Notes: a model not told the origin generated them from the letters alone. Counted from the stretch's first letter, positions 44,640-55,164 are shown. The stretch is DNA of 64,000 nt from Phocoena phocoena (GCF_963924675.1 NC_089220.1:159687270-159751269); one strand, 5' to 3'. Made by a program: numbers and translations.

Positions 44640-46720
44640 CTCAGCTGTATTCCTCTATACTAGCAAGAGACAATTAGAAATTGAAATGAAAAAATACCAT
44701 GTACGATAACATGGAAAAATATTTAATACTTGAAAATAAATCTGACAAAAGATGTGCAAGATGTGTACCCCAAAAACAATCAAACCTTGCTGAGAGAAAA
44801 GACTTCAATAAACAGAGAGATAAACCATGAGTTCTGAAAACTCAGAATTGGTCAAATGTCAGTTCCCCTCAAACTGATCTATAGGTTCAATGTAATCCCA
44901 GCAAAAATTCCAATAGGCGCTTTTTAAAACGTAAATTGACACTCCCACAAGGTGGGAGAAGTATCAGTATGCATGTAGACCCCAGACTGATTGCAACCAG
45001 AAGGTTGACAATGCTGACTCCCAATCACCTCACCACCAACCAATCAGAAGAATGTCTACGAGATGACCACGCCCTCTTTGAACCATTACTATAAAACTCC
45101 TCACTACCCCCTCCAGGTTGGGACACACAATTTTGAGAGGCACGAGCCCACTGTGTCCCCCTTTGCCTGGTAAAACAATAAAGCTGTTCTTTTCTACTTC
45201 AAAAAAAAAAAAAAAATATATATATATATAAATTGACAGGCTGATTCGGAAATTTTATAAAAATGTAAAGGAGCAACAAGAAGCAAAACAATATTGAAGA
45301 AAAGGATAGGTTGGAGTACTTACACTACCTCCTTTCAGGCTTATAACCAGGTAATCAAGGCAATGTGGTGTTGATACATAGACAGACACATAAACCCCTG
45401 CCACTGAATAGAGAGTCCAGATACAGATCTACGTGTTAATGATTAGTTGATTTTTGACAAAGGTGCCAATTTAATTCAATGTGAGATGGATAGTATTTTC
45501 AACAAATGGTGCTAGAACAATTGGACATCCATGTGGCAAAAAAAGAACCTCAATCTTAACTCATGCCATACACAAAAACTAAGTTGAAATCCATCATAGA
45601 CTTACGTATAAAAGCTAACACTATCAAACTTCTAGAAGAAAACAGAAGAAAATCACTACTTAGTTGGGGTAGGCAGATTCCTTAGGCAGGGAAAAAGCAC
45701 AAACACAAAGGAGAATTCATAAATTGTACCTCATCAACATTAAAATCTTCCGTTCCTTGAAAGACATTATTAGAAAATTAAATGGCAATCCATAGAGAGA
45801 AGAAAATATTTGCAACCCATACATATGAGAAAGAACAAATATCTAGCATATATAAAGAAGTCTTACAACTCAATAATGAGAAGAAAAAACACTCCTAAAT
45901 TAAAAATGGGCAAAAGATTTAAACTGACACTTCATAAGAAAGACATAGGAATTGCCAATAAGTACGTGAAAAGATGCTCTGTATCATTAGGCATCAGAGG
46001 AATGTAAATTAAACCACAATGAAGTACCTCTACACACGCACTAGAATGGCTAAAACGAAAAGAACTGACCAAATGAAACGTTGATGAGACTGTGGAAACA
46101 CAGGAACACTCATACCCTGATGGTGGGAATGTAAAATACGGTACAACCATTTTGGGAAACAGGTGTGCAATTTCTTCTAAAGCTAAGAATATACTTGTCA
46201 TATCATCCAGCAATTCCAGTCCTAGGCATTTACCAAGAAAAATAAAAACATGTCCACAGAGACTTTTACATGAATAGTCCCAGCCATTCTATTCATAATA
46301 GTAAAAGACTGGAAACAACGCCAATATCTATCAACTGGTGAATGGACACACAAATTGTGGTACACCCATACAATGGGATGTTACTCAGCTGCAGAATGTA
46401 AAAATCTACTGACATACAACAGCATGCATTAGTCTTACACATACACTGAGCAAAAGCAGCGAGACACAGGGAATATATTATATGATTACATTTACAAGAA
46501 ATTCTAGAAGAGGGAAAACCAATCTCTAGTTGCCATCTGGGCATGTGTTGGGGTGAGGGGTGTTTTGCAAAGGGGCAGGAGGAAACTTTCTGGAGTAATG
46601 GGAATATTCTGTATCTTGATTGTGGTGGTGAGGGATGCACAGATGTATAAATTTGTCAAAACTCAGCTATGTGCACAGTTTAAATGGGTGCGTTTCATTA
46701 TACATTGTTGACTTAAGAAA
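44640..46720 (+). mobile_element. Ancient L1 (L1M-type) ORF2 end and 3' UTR, interrupted
   Basis: ORF2 traces in order: ATTCCTCTATACTAGCAAGA, AGGTTCAATGTAATCCCAGC, (insertion), AATTGACAGGCTGATTCGGA, AGGCAATGTGGTGTTGATAC, CATGCCATACACAAAAACTA, TCTAGAAGAAAACAGAAGAA, CAATGGGATGTTACTCAGCT, then a 3' UTR with GTTGCCATCTGGGCATG and a terminal TATACATTGTTGACTTAAG. Frames of up to about 115 codons exist only by chance. It is the host of the LTR-derived retrocopy. Confidence 0.8.
44942..45228 (+). mobile_element. Retrocopy of an endogenous-retrovirus LTR transcript (U3-R with poly(A))
   Basis: A 287-bp insertion in the old L1, bounded by a perfect 10-bp duplication TAAATTGACA (44932-44941 and 45229-45238). 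It shows class-I-LTR-like landmarks: CCAAT at 45040-45044, TATAAAA at 45090-45096, AATAAA at 45177-45182 and an A run starting 18 nt later at 45201, then (TA)n. The sequence stops where an LTR transcript would be cleaved, and the (A)n plus short duplication are marks of L1-mediated insertion, not retroviral integration. The 5' end carries a 7-bp hairpin (CTCCCAC/GTGGGAG). No viral protein is encoded. The ERV family was not determined. Confidence 0.65.
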
Positions 46721-47225
46721 GATGACCAGGACTGGTCTTTCTGCTGTATGGTAAGCTACAGAGGAGACTCTTCCCCTGAAGCAATAGTGGGGGCCAGGGG
46801 TTGGTTGTGGTTTCCTAGTTCTATGACGAAGTAAGTCTTCCTTGTTAGGGAGACATAGGAGAAGGTTGATCTGACTGCTGATCTAACCACATTTTCTCAC
46901 TATCAGTATTAAAGAGATACCTTCTGAAGCATGATACAGCTTACTGATTTAAATATTTATTTATTTCTGTCCCCATGTGTCACCCCCCCTTACCTGTGTT
47001 ATAATTAAGTTTTCATCTGCTTTTCTCATTGTGCCTGACACATTGTAGGTGTCAGTTAAGATATAACAGATGCCCAGCTGTCATCTTCTGTGTCTTATTT
47101 CTCAGTTGGTTCCAGACTCAGAAGGCAAAGATAGAATTGTTTTTTATCTGTCTCCTAAAACTCTAACAGCCCTCTCCTCCTATTGAAAATCATAACACTA
47201 GCACAATAATAAACCATAAATTGGC
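46721..47225. other. Unassigned sequence, no gene seen
   Basis: About 500 bp without a frame of note. A possible L2 end lies near 47030-47060 (CCTGACACATTGTAGGTGTC) but is too short to call firmly. Confidence 0.4.
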
Positions 47226-47227
47226 CA

Positions 47228-47480
47228 CAAATAAACGTTTATTGGGTGTTTACTATGTGCCAGGTTTACTACACATGAAAGTGCTTATAAAACGGCATAT
47301 CTTCCTCATGATAATGCTCATAATAACTCAGTGAAATGTGTACCATTTTCATTTGCCTTTTGGAGTGGATAAAATTTAGGCAGAGAGAGGTTAAGTAACT
47401 CACCCACAGTCACACAGTTAGTAGGTGGCAGAACTGGGTTTTGAATTCAAGTAATCCGATTCCAAAATGTTGGCCTCACC
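47228..47480 (-). mobile_element. MIR SINE
   Basis: The complement of nearly the whole MIR: AAACGTTTATTGGGTGTTTA, CTATGTGCCAGGTTTACTAC, the ATTTTCATTTGCC region, AGAGAGGTTAAGTAACTCAC, CCACAGTCACACAGTTAGTA, GGTGGCAGAACTGGGTTTTG and AATTCAAGTAATCCGA. Confidence 0.88.
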
Positions 47481-47499
47481 CACCCACCACTGCTTCCAT

Positions 47500-48240
47500 T
47501 CTTGTCTGGCTCTAGTCCATTCTTCACACAACAGCCTGAGCAATTTTTTTTAAGGTAGATTTTATCAGGTCAGTTCTCTGCTGTAATTCCTCCAGTAGAT
47601 CCCCATCACCCTTAGGGGGAAAAACAAAAACAAAACAAAACAAAATCCCCTTGATATGGTCCATAAGACCCTGCCACAACCTTTTCAGCCTCATTGGAGC
47701 CGTTTTCTCCTCACTTACTCTTCAAGGGCCGTACTCATCAGGCACATCACATGGCTTCCTGCCTCAGGACATTTGCACACGCTGTGTTCGTTACATGGAA
47801 GCCTCTCCCCACACCTCTGGTTCTTCAGGCTGTGTTGAAATACCACATTTTTAGAGAGGCTTCTCTAAGCCCTTCTTCCCCAAAGCCAATGGTATCTCCC
47901 TTTTATTGTCTCACTTTTTTTTTTTTTTTTTTGCGGTACGCGGGCCTCTCACTGCCGCGGCCTCTCCCGTTGCGGAGCACAGGCTCCGGACGCGCAGGCT
48001 CAGCACCATGGCTCACGGGCCCAGCCGCTCCGCGGCATGTGGGATCTTCCCGGACCGGGGCACGAAGCCGTGTCCCCTGCATCGGCAGGCGGACTTTCAA
48101 CCACTGCGCCACCCGGGAAGCCCCTATTGTCTCACTTTAACATGTATTTTACAGCCATGGCACTTACCACATTTTGAAATTATTTTCCTTTCCTGTGTGT
48201 AACTGGTATGACCTGCTTCACCAGCTTGGGGTGAAAATTA
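47500..48240 (+). mobile_element. L2 LINE 3' region, interrupted by a SINE
   Basis: L2 landmarks: TTGATATGGTCCATAAGACC, CTTCCTGCCTCAGGACATTT, GCACACGCTGTGTTCGTTAC, AGAGAGGCTTCTCTAAGCCC, then beyond the SINE ACAGCCATGGCACTTACCAC and TATGACCTGCTTCACCAGCT. An AAAAC-rich simple run sits at 47621-47646. The 148-codon frame over the SINE junction is not a gene. Confidence 0.75.
47918..48124 (-). mobile_element. CHR-type SINE, intermediate form, inside L2
   Basis: Full-length on the minus strand, with a poly(A) seen as a T run at the left. A perfect 14-bp duplication TATTGTCTCACTTT lies at 47904-47917 and 48125-48138. It lacks 2 bases of the usual CAGCGGCCATGG segment (CAGCACCATGG). Confidence 0.95.
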
Positions 48241-49305
48241 AATAACAGTGCTTCATTTTCAAGTCAGAACTGGCTCTGGTTTCCACGAGCCAGATTTCCA
48301 GGAAGCTTACACCCTTCCTGGGGTTGTGGGTATGTTCTTTTCCCATCAAGTTGCCCAATAACTTCAGGGGTTTACTCACCTCGAAGGGGCTAGTCCGAAC
48401 CCCAAACACCTTGACAAGAGTGAGCTGGAGCCTCTGATGAGTTCAGGAGTTCGCGCCCTTATTTTAAATGGCTGTGCTCCTTGTTGAGAACTGACCTGTG
48501 CACTGCCCCTGGTCCACTTTTGTTGGCCGAGCTCACACTTTGGGGCTCACCATGTGGTGGCGGGGTGTCCGATGTGGCTGTAGGGCTCAGCTCCAGTGTC
48601 CCATCCCTGCCCAGTGACCACGGGGTTCCTGGCTCTACACCAGGCTCTGTAGCTGGCGCTGCCCCTCCATGGTACATTGGAAACTGGGTTCAGGGGTGAT
48701 CCCTGAGGACTCCAGCCTGCTGCAGGGTAGACAGCTTACACTCCAGAGTCCCCCATGGGATCCAGCTGCACATCCTCCCTCCTTGTGGTCCTGCTTCTCC
48801 TCAGCCCACAACCCGGAACTGCGTACTGATGAATCCTCGTGTCTCAGGGTCGGTGGCTGCGGGAGGGGATCCGAGACCCGCTCCCCCATGATGAGCTGCC
48901 TGTGCACCCTTGACAGTCTCTCTGCCAGCTGATCACTGAAGCCATCTTATCGTCCAGGCTGTACAACCTGCACCCACCGTCATGGTCTCCTTCCCTTTCA
49001 TCCCAGGGAGGCCTGGCCCCTGTCTCAGTCGCCCCCTCCCCTGCTTGCCTGGAGGGTTAGGAGAAGCAGCTTCTGTTGGGCATACTCAGACACGGGCCTT
49101 CCATCCCCTAGCTCTAAAGCAAGGTTGGCACTCTCCTCCTGCTACCAAGAAGGACCACATAAGTGAGCCTTTCCAACACAAAGATAATTTGCTCCTGAAA
49201 AATTGAGAACTTTCCTAGATAGAAACTGTGAGAAACTTTTACATGGAAGCTCATTTTAAATTAAAAAAAATAAAGCCTCCATCCTACTGAGTGTTTCCTC
49301 ACGGC
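48241..49305. other. Unassigned, GC-richer sequence, no gene seen
   Basis: Frames of 63-90 codons on both strands overlap in antisense (48459-48932), a sign of base composition and not of coding. It may be an old LTR, but I could not place it. Confidence 0.35.
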
Positions 49306-49307
49306 AT

Positions 49308-49405
49308 GTCTGTCTCCTGTTGAAGCCTCGGGACCTCAGCTTCTATGAACCCACTCCTGGCACATGGTGGGCAGCCGATCAGTATTTGCTGGATGAATGA
49401 ATATA
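49308..49405 (+). mobile_element. L2 LINE 3' terminus
   Basis: The closing phrases CCACTCCTGGCACATGGTGG and GTATTTGCTGGATGAATGAA match the L2 end with its GAATGAAT-type tail. Confidence 0.6.
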
Positions 49406-49576
49406 TCACCAACTCCTGAGAAAATCATGCCTATCAGGAAACTAGGACAAGAGTTCGAGAACCAAAGGGTTAGCGTGGAGTTATCTAATCACCTTATGAA
49501 AAACTGATCATGGGTAGATATGTTTGTGTCTATATACATGTAATTTTATTCAAGTTTTCTTCTTTGTTATTTCAAG

Positions 49577-49600
49577 AAGGGCCACTTCTTTTTATTTGGA
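49577..49600. repeat. Third, tandem copy of the SINE target sequence
   Basis: AAGGGCCACTTCTTTTTATTTGGA here directly precedes the left duplication and recurs after the SINE as AAGGGCCACTTCTTTTATTTGGA with one T fewer, so the site held a 24-bp tandem duplication before or as a result of insertion. Confidence 0.85.
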
Positions 49601-49616
49601 AAGGGCCACTTCTTTT

Positions 49617-49830
49617 TTTTTTTTTTTTTTTTTTTTTTGCGGTATGCGGGCCTCTCACCGCTGCGGCCCCTCCCGCCGCGGAGCACAGGCCCCGGACGCG
49701 CAGGCCCAGCGGCCATGGCCCACGGGCCCAGCCGCTCCACGGCACGCGGGATCCTCCCGGACCGGGGCACGAACCCACGCCCCCTGCATCGGCAGGCGGA
49801 CTCCCAACCACCGCGCCACCAGGGAAGCCC
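49617..49830 (-). mobile_element. CHR-type SINE, intermediate form, strongly A-to-G substituted
   Basis: Full-length on the minus strand with a perfect 16-bp duplication AAGGGCCACTTCTTTT (49601-49616 and 49831-49846). Against a consensus made by eye from this window's other copies, about 16 of some 19 differences are T-to-C on the plus strand, that is A-to-G on the SINE sense strand (for example CCCTCCCGCCGCGG for CTCTCCCGTTGCGG, and CACGCGGGATCCTCC for CATGTGGGATCTTCC). Other copies show mostly CpG decay instead. Two of the changes are shared with the 13796-14007 copy. Confidence 0.93.
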
Positions 49831-50235
49831 AAGGGCCACTTCTTTTATTTGGAAACTTTCAAGTGAGATTTCAGACATTCAACATGGTATGAATATAAAC
49901 AAGAAATAGAATATAACAAACACCAGGGAACTCACTACAAAGTTTAAGAAATAAACCCAAACTAAAGTACAGTTGCAGCCACTTGGGTATCCCTCCTCAC
50001 TTTTCCTCCCACTAGAGGTAACATTGTCCTAATTTGGAGAAACTTCCGCAGCCCTAGAAGCCACAGCCCAACACAGAGGTGATCTTTCCCCTCCCCCTCC
50101 AGCCACAGGTGATTCAACCCAGGTGGATGCTCCACACACCTAGACTTATTTTGGGTGTGGCCACAATGAGCCTTGAGAGGGAAGAAAAGTGTGAATAGCA
50201 TGGAGGAATTTAAAGACTGAGCAGATGCTCAGGGA

Positions 50236-50338
50236 AGTGAGGGGAAGGGGGAAGGGGAAGGGGAGAGATGGGGAGGTAAAGAGAGTCGGGGGGAGGGAGA
50301 GGGGGAAGAGAAGAGAGGGAAGGGGGAGGGGGAGAGTC
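50236..50338 (+). repeat. G-rich purine tract with G-quadruplex pattern
   Basis: Almost pure A/G for about 100 bp. At 50241-50263 four or more runs of G4-G5 are separated by AA (GGGGAAGGGGGAAGGGGAAG...), meeting the usual G-quadruplex pattern on the plus strand. More G4/G5 runs follow to 50335. Confidence 0.9.
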
Positions 50339-50500
50339 TTGTGCCCTATTTCCAAGTAGTTTCCACTTCCCTGTTCCACACCTCCCAGACCTGTCTGCTT
50401 TTCCTAATTGTGATCTGTGCCAGTCCTTTATAACCTTCCCACGATCTCCATTTTACTTGACCTAGTTTGGATGGATTCTATTACTTTTTGAAAAATAAAT

Positions 50501-50794
50501 ATATTTATTTTATTTATTTATTTTTGGCTGCATTGGGTCTTTGTTGCTGTGTGCGGCGAGCGGGGGCTACTCTTCGTTGCGGTGCGTGGGCTTCTCATCG
50601 CAGTGGCTTCTCTTGTTGTGGAGCATGGGCTCTAGGCATGTGGGCTTCAGTAGTTGTGGCACGCGGGCTCGGTAGTTGTGGCACACGGGCTTAGTTGCTC
50701 CGCGGCATGTGGGACCTTCCCTGACCAGAACTCGAATCTGTGTCCCCTGCATTGGCAGGCGGATTCTTAACCACTGCGCCACCAGGGAAGCCCC
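50501..50794 (-). mobile_element. CHR-type SINE, long form
   Basis: Head complement at the right (CCACCAGGGAAGCCCC), tRNA-like part, and internal modules CAGTAGTTGTGGCACGCGGG, GGTAGTTGTGGCACACGGG and CTCTTGTTGTGGAGCATGGG; the tail is (TTTA)n. Some CpG sites are intact. Duplication is not clear (ATTACTTTTT / ATCACTTTTA at best). Confidence 0.93.
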
Positions 50795-50944
50795 AAAATC
50801 ACTTTTAACTAAATAATTCTTAAGATAAACTTTCCCCACAGAAAGAAGAAATATGATTCACCCAGTACAAGTGGACAAAGTTCCTAGAATCATAGAATTT
50901 GACTGATTCATTTATTCAACAGATATTTATTGGGCTTTGTGTGA

Positions 50945-51856
50945 ATCTTTGGTCCAAACTTCCAGTTGGGGTGATCAATCCACTTGGTTTGCCATGATTT
51001 TCCCAGTTTGAGTACTGAAAGTCCTGTGTACTGATAACCACCTTGGTCTCTGCAAACTGGGACCCTGGGCCACCCTACTTCAGTGTGCCATCTTGGTCTC
51101 TAGTTGTTCACACTGCACAAGCATTTGGCTAGACTTTAATGGCTAGAAAGTTCTTTGTGCTAAGTTTATTCCATCTTCATATAGTTTCTACTGCCATATT
51201 CTGCTCTGGTTCTTCTCTGGTAAGACATATTTTTCCAGTGTTAAAATTTATTCCTTCCTGGCCAGGCATGAGCTATAATTTATGCCTGGATTGGTTACCC
51301 ATGGCCCACCCCAGAGCAGGCAAAATTTAGGGTACTTCCCAGGCTCCAACAATCCCCTGGCGCTGTGCCTGTGCTAATCTCTTCCTTGGGAGGAAAGTCT
51401 GAGAACCCCTTTCTCTGGCCAAGTGATCCCAAAGCACTACCCATACATGTGCCCCCGACTACTGCATCCTTTCACCAAACACATCCATCGAAACTCTGGT
51501 GCCGATACAAGAAGGGGAGATGGGTCCTGGATTCCAACGAATATAATACAAGGTCCTGAGCACCAAATTCTATAAGAGGGACAGGTCAGATGCTAATGGG
51601 ATTGGGAGGAAAGAGTGAGGACAGTCAGCTGGGGGGAGTCGGTCACTTCAGATTAAAGCTCCGGCTGAAAAAGCAACTGCTCAGTTGCAGTTTTATGAAC
51701 TAGCAGACCGAGCACACTGACCTCATTGTGAAGAGTGACCAACTTTAACAGGTCAAACTTTTGGAGAGTATTTTTGTTTCATTTTCAAGTCAAAGCACTT
51801 AGAGACCTCGGCCTGAACTGCCTTCGCTCAGGACGTGCATGACCTACTCCCTAATT
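50945..51856. other. Unassigned sequence, no gene seen
   Basis: CATTTATTCAACAGATATTTATTGGG just left of it (50908-50933) is a short minus-strand L2 3' tip. The rest has no recognised element; frames are at most 64 codons. Confidence 0.4.
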
Positions 51857-51869
51857 TAAGGAGGTGTCT

Positions 51870-52842
51870 TTCTTTTTTCTTTTTTTTAATATTATTGAAG
51901 TATAGTTGATTTACAACATTGTGTTAATTTCTGCTGTACAGCAAAGTGATTCAGTGTACATATATACACAATACATTCTTTTGCATATTCTTTTCCATTA
52001 TGGTTTATCACAGGATATTGAATATAGTTCCCTGTGCTAGACAGTAGGAACTTGTTGTTTATCCATTCTCTATATAATATTTGCATCTGCTAATCCCAAA
52101 CTCCCAATCCATCCCTCCCCCACTCCCTCTTGACAGCCACAAGTCTGTTCTTTTTTTTTTTTTGCGGTATGCGGGCCTCTCACTGCTGTGGCCTCTCCCG
52201 TTGCGGAGCACAGGCTCCAGACGCGCAGGCTCAGCAGCCATGGCTCACGGGCCCAGCCGCTCCGCGGCATGTGGGATCTTCCCGGACCGGGGCACGAACC
52301 CGCGTCCCCTGCATCGGCAGGTGGACTCTCAACCACTGCGCCACCAGGGAAGCCCCCACAAGTCTGTTCTTTATGTCTGTGAGTCTGCATCTGTTTCACA
52401 GATAGGTTCATGTGTGTCATATTTTAGATTCCACATATAAGTGATATCATATGGATGGTATTTGTCTTTCTCTTTTTGACTTACTTCCTTAGTATGATAA
52501 TCTCTAGGTCCATCCAGGTTGCTGCAAATGGCATTATTTCATTCTTTTTTATGGCTGAGTAGTATTCCGTTGTATATATATCCCATATCTTCTTTATCCA
52601 TTCATCTGTCGATGGACATTTAGGTTGTTTCCATGGCTTGGCTATTGTGAATAGGCTGCTATGAACATAGAGGTGCATGTATCTTTGTGAATTATAGTTT
52701 TCTCTGGATATATGCCCAGGAGTGGGATTGCTGGATCATATGGCAACTCTCTTTTTAGTTTTTTGAGGAACCACCATACTGTTGTCCATAGTGGCTGCAC
52801 CAACTTACATTCCCACCAACAGTGTAGGAAAGTTCCCTTTTC
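51870..52842 (-). mobile_element. 5'-truncated L1, carrying a SINE
   Basis: 3' terminus at the left (TTATTGAAGTATAGTTGATT), 3' UTR (CCCTGTGCTAGACAGTAGGA), then the last part of ORF2 (ACTTCCTTAGTATGATAATC, ATGGCTGAGTAGTATTCCGT, TCCCACCAACAGTGTAGGAA). A perfect 13-bp duplication TAAGGAGGTGTCT lies at 51857-51869 and 52843-52855. About 770 bp of L1 without the SINE. Confidence 0.93.
52153..52355 (-). mobile_element. CHR-type SINE, intermediate form, inside L1
   Basis: Full-length, same orientation as its host L1. A perfect duplication CCACAAGTCTGTTCTT lies at 52137-52152 and 52356-52371. Most differences from consensus are CpG transitions. Frames of 64-119 codons on both strands here are SINE-derived. 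Confidence 0.95.
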
Positions 52843-52859
52843 TAAGGAGGTGTCTACTT

Positions 52860-53105
52860 AAGCGCCACCTTTGTTGAGGCCTCCTCAGGCTACCCTATCC
52901 AAATAGCACCCCAGTCATTGCTGTCTATTTTTCTTCTTAGCATTTATCATCACCTATTACATAACTTTATTTTGTTCATTTAATCTCTTCCTCATTGCTC
53001 ATCAGGATGTAAGCTCCATGAGAGCAGAGGTGTTATCTATTTTATGCTTTGCTGTATCTATAGAACAATAGAAGATGCTCAATAAATGTTTGCAGGAGGA
53101 AGGAA
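52860..53105 (+). mobile_element. L2 LINE 3' end
   Basis: Clear L2: GCCACCTTTGTTGAGGCCTC, CAAATAGCACCCCAGTCATT, TTAGCATTTATCATCACCTA, AAGCTCCATGAGAGCAGAGG, TGTATCTATAGAACAATAG and ATGCTCAATAAATGTTTGCA. The L1 insertion lies at its left edge. Confidence 0.88.
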
Positions 53106-53149
53106 GGAAGCAGGTAAGTTTTAATGCGAGAGGAAAGGTCCAGTGCTGC

Positions 53150-53340
53150 CAAGGTAGAGCAAGTCCATTCCGGGTCTTAGTTCTGCCACTTACTGGCTGA
53201 GTGACCCTGAAAAAGTCACTTAACCTCTCTGAACCTTGCTGTCCTCCTCTGTCAAATGGTGGTAACACTAGCACCTGTGGGCCTTGAAAAGTTGTTGGGA
53301 GGATTATATGGGGTCCTTTGTAAATAGCTTAGCAAACTTC
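53150..53340 (+). mobile_element. MIR SINE
   Basis: MIR order is clear: TTAGTTCTGCCACTTACTGG, CTGAGTGACCCTGAAAAAGT, CACTTAACCTCTCTGAACCT, CTCCTCTGTCAAATGGTGGT, AACACTAGCACC, then TGGGAGGATTATATGG. Confidence 0.85.
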
Positions 53341-53510
53341 CTGAAAGTGGGAGCAGATACCCCATAAACAGGAGCTACAATGATGTATATAGTGTTTGCA
53401 GGGGTGAGGGAGAGGGCCACAGCCCAGAGCCCTGGATGCTCTGGGAAAAGGTGATCCTCCTGCAGGGAAGAAGGGTGGGTCCTGACCAGGCTGGAGGTGA
53501 AGGTTGATGA

Positions 53511-53540
53511 TGGTTGGTGATGGTTGGTGATGGTTGGTGA
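53511..53540. repeat. Three perfect TGGTTGGTGA units
   Basis: A 10-bp unit is repeated three times, preceded by a degenerate copy (AGGTTGATGA). A small minisatellite seed. Confidence 0.95.
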
Positions 53541-54094
53541 TCCAAGTCAAGTCTTTGTCCTGAAAACCAGTTTTTCAGACCTCCAGACCTCCAGAGTTTC
53601 TTTGAGGATTAAAAGAAATACCTTATACGAAGAAGTTCCTTTTAAGCCATAAGTTGTATGTAAAGGCTCTTATTATGATCTCCCAATTGCCCGAGGCTGT
53701 CTATATATAGACACTTGTCCATCCTGTCCTCTACGGACTGTCCAAGCAGAAACATTGCTAGTTGTCTGCATCGATATCTGCTCAAAAGACTCAGTTTCCC
53801 CCAAATTTATTTTATATTATTTTAGCCTATTTTAATATGGGCATTTAGCAGAACAAATGTACTTTTCTATTATTCTACATTATCATATTATAATTCCTTA
53901 AGGGAATGTTATTTGCTTTGGAAAACTGCCTAGTTTTTCATTATCCTCATCTTTGTTGGTGTAATTTCTTTGTCCAGTTTGCTCTGTTTATAAATATATT
54001 TATTACTTTGGCTCATTTTTACCCCTGTAATCCCATCCCTAATCTCCACAGCATGATCACGATATAAGTTTTAGGAATATTTTTCCCTTACTCA
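53541..54094. other. Unassigned AT-rich sequence, no gene seen
   Basis: No frame of note. TTTATTTTATATTATTTTAG and neighbouring AT blocks may be decayed L1, but I cannot show it. Confidence 0.4.
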
Positions 54095-54097
54095 CCA

Positions 54098-54330
54098 TTA
54101 TTTGTTCATTCATTCAGTCATTTATTCATTCAACAAAGAAAGTGCCCACTGTGTGCCGTAGTGGACTGAGGGTAACAGCAAACCGAGCAGATTTAAAATG
54201 AAGAGCTGTGGAAGAAACTAAAGCAGGGAAGGAGGATAAAAGGTTGAACTGTCAGGGGTTTCAACGTTGGGATGGCCGGGCTGTGCCCACTGAGAAGGTG
54301 GCATTTTGTGGAGACTTGGAGGGATCACGG
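54098..54330 (-). mobile_element. L2 LINE 3' region
   Basis: The complement of the L2 end: TTTGTTCATTCATTCAGTCA, CATTCAACAAAGAAAGTGCC, CACTGTGTGCCGTAGTGGAC, then decayed sequence with GGAAGAAACTAAAGCAGGGA and AAGGTGGCATTTTGTGGAGA. Confidence 0.7.
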
Positions 54331-55160
54331 GACAGTTCTAGAATTGCTATCTTGCAGAGTATGTCACCTAAATTACACCCTCTGCTATATTAAGTGTGGT
54401 TTGCGTATCACTGTGCTGGAGTAGAGCTGGGCCTGTGTAATGTTATCCACCCAGGCTGCTGCAGCCCCAGGGCTACACCCCAGGACTCCGCTAGCATTTT
54501 GTTCTCAGTAGTTTTAAATACCTAGTGATTGGTCTAGCACCTTGCCTGCACGAATACTATTTTGCTGTTTTCTCTTATAGTTCTTAGAGGCGGGAGTGCT
54601 TTTCCCCCAGCAATGAACGTACAACTTCATCTTGTGTGTCTGCTTCCCGTCTTGCATGTGTTTCATGTTCTTCTTTCTCAAATACTTGAAAACAGAATAA
54701 AGAGATCTACACGTTGTAGACATTTGGCTGTAAAACCATCCATTACCCTGAGTGTGCACCACAGGAACTCTATGAATTATTAAATGGAGTATATGACACT
54801 GAATTTTGTCAGCGTTTTGATACTCCTTACACTTCACCTCAGCATGACCCCTGAATAGAGTCAGGATGTTTTGAAAATCTAGATTAAACAACACTCATTT
54901 TCTAACCAAAATCAAGCTAAGCTTACTTTCCCTTTACCCCAGAGAATATGGTCAAACTGCCATAGGATCTACATGGCTTTTAAAAGTTTGGGACAGAAAA
55001 AAACCACTAAGAGCCCTTTTTCCTTTTGGTTTTGTTTTGCACTCTTCATATTCTTTTATTATTGTTTTTGCCTGTGGCAGATGAACAACATCTCAGAAAA
55101 GACAGTCACCCCCCACCCACCATGTGAGGTGGGGTGTTGGGGAGATTGACACTGAGGGCC
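54331..55160. other. Unassigned sequence, no gene seen
   Basis: The 126-codon minus-strand frame at 54514-54894 has no recognisable motif and is overlapped by a 73-codon plus-strand frame. No transposon recognised. Confidence 0.35.
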
Positions 55161-55164
55161 CCCA

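Noticed and set aside
44942..45228. Solo LTR or provirus remnant
   Set aside because: The 3' end is a poly(A) run after AATAAA and the duplication is 10 bp, which fits L1-mediated retroposition and not retroviral integration.
53511..53540. CRISPR-like array
   Set aside because: Units are directly adjacent 10-mers without spacers, in vertebrate DNA; it is a short tandem repeat.
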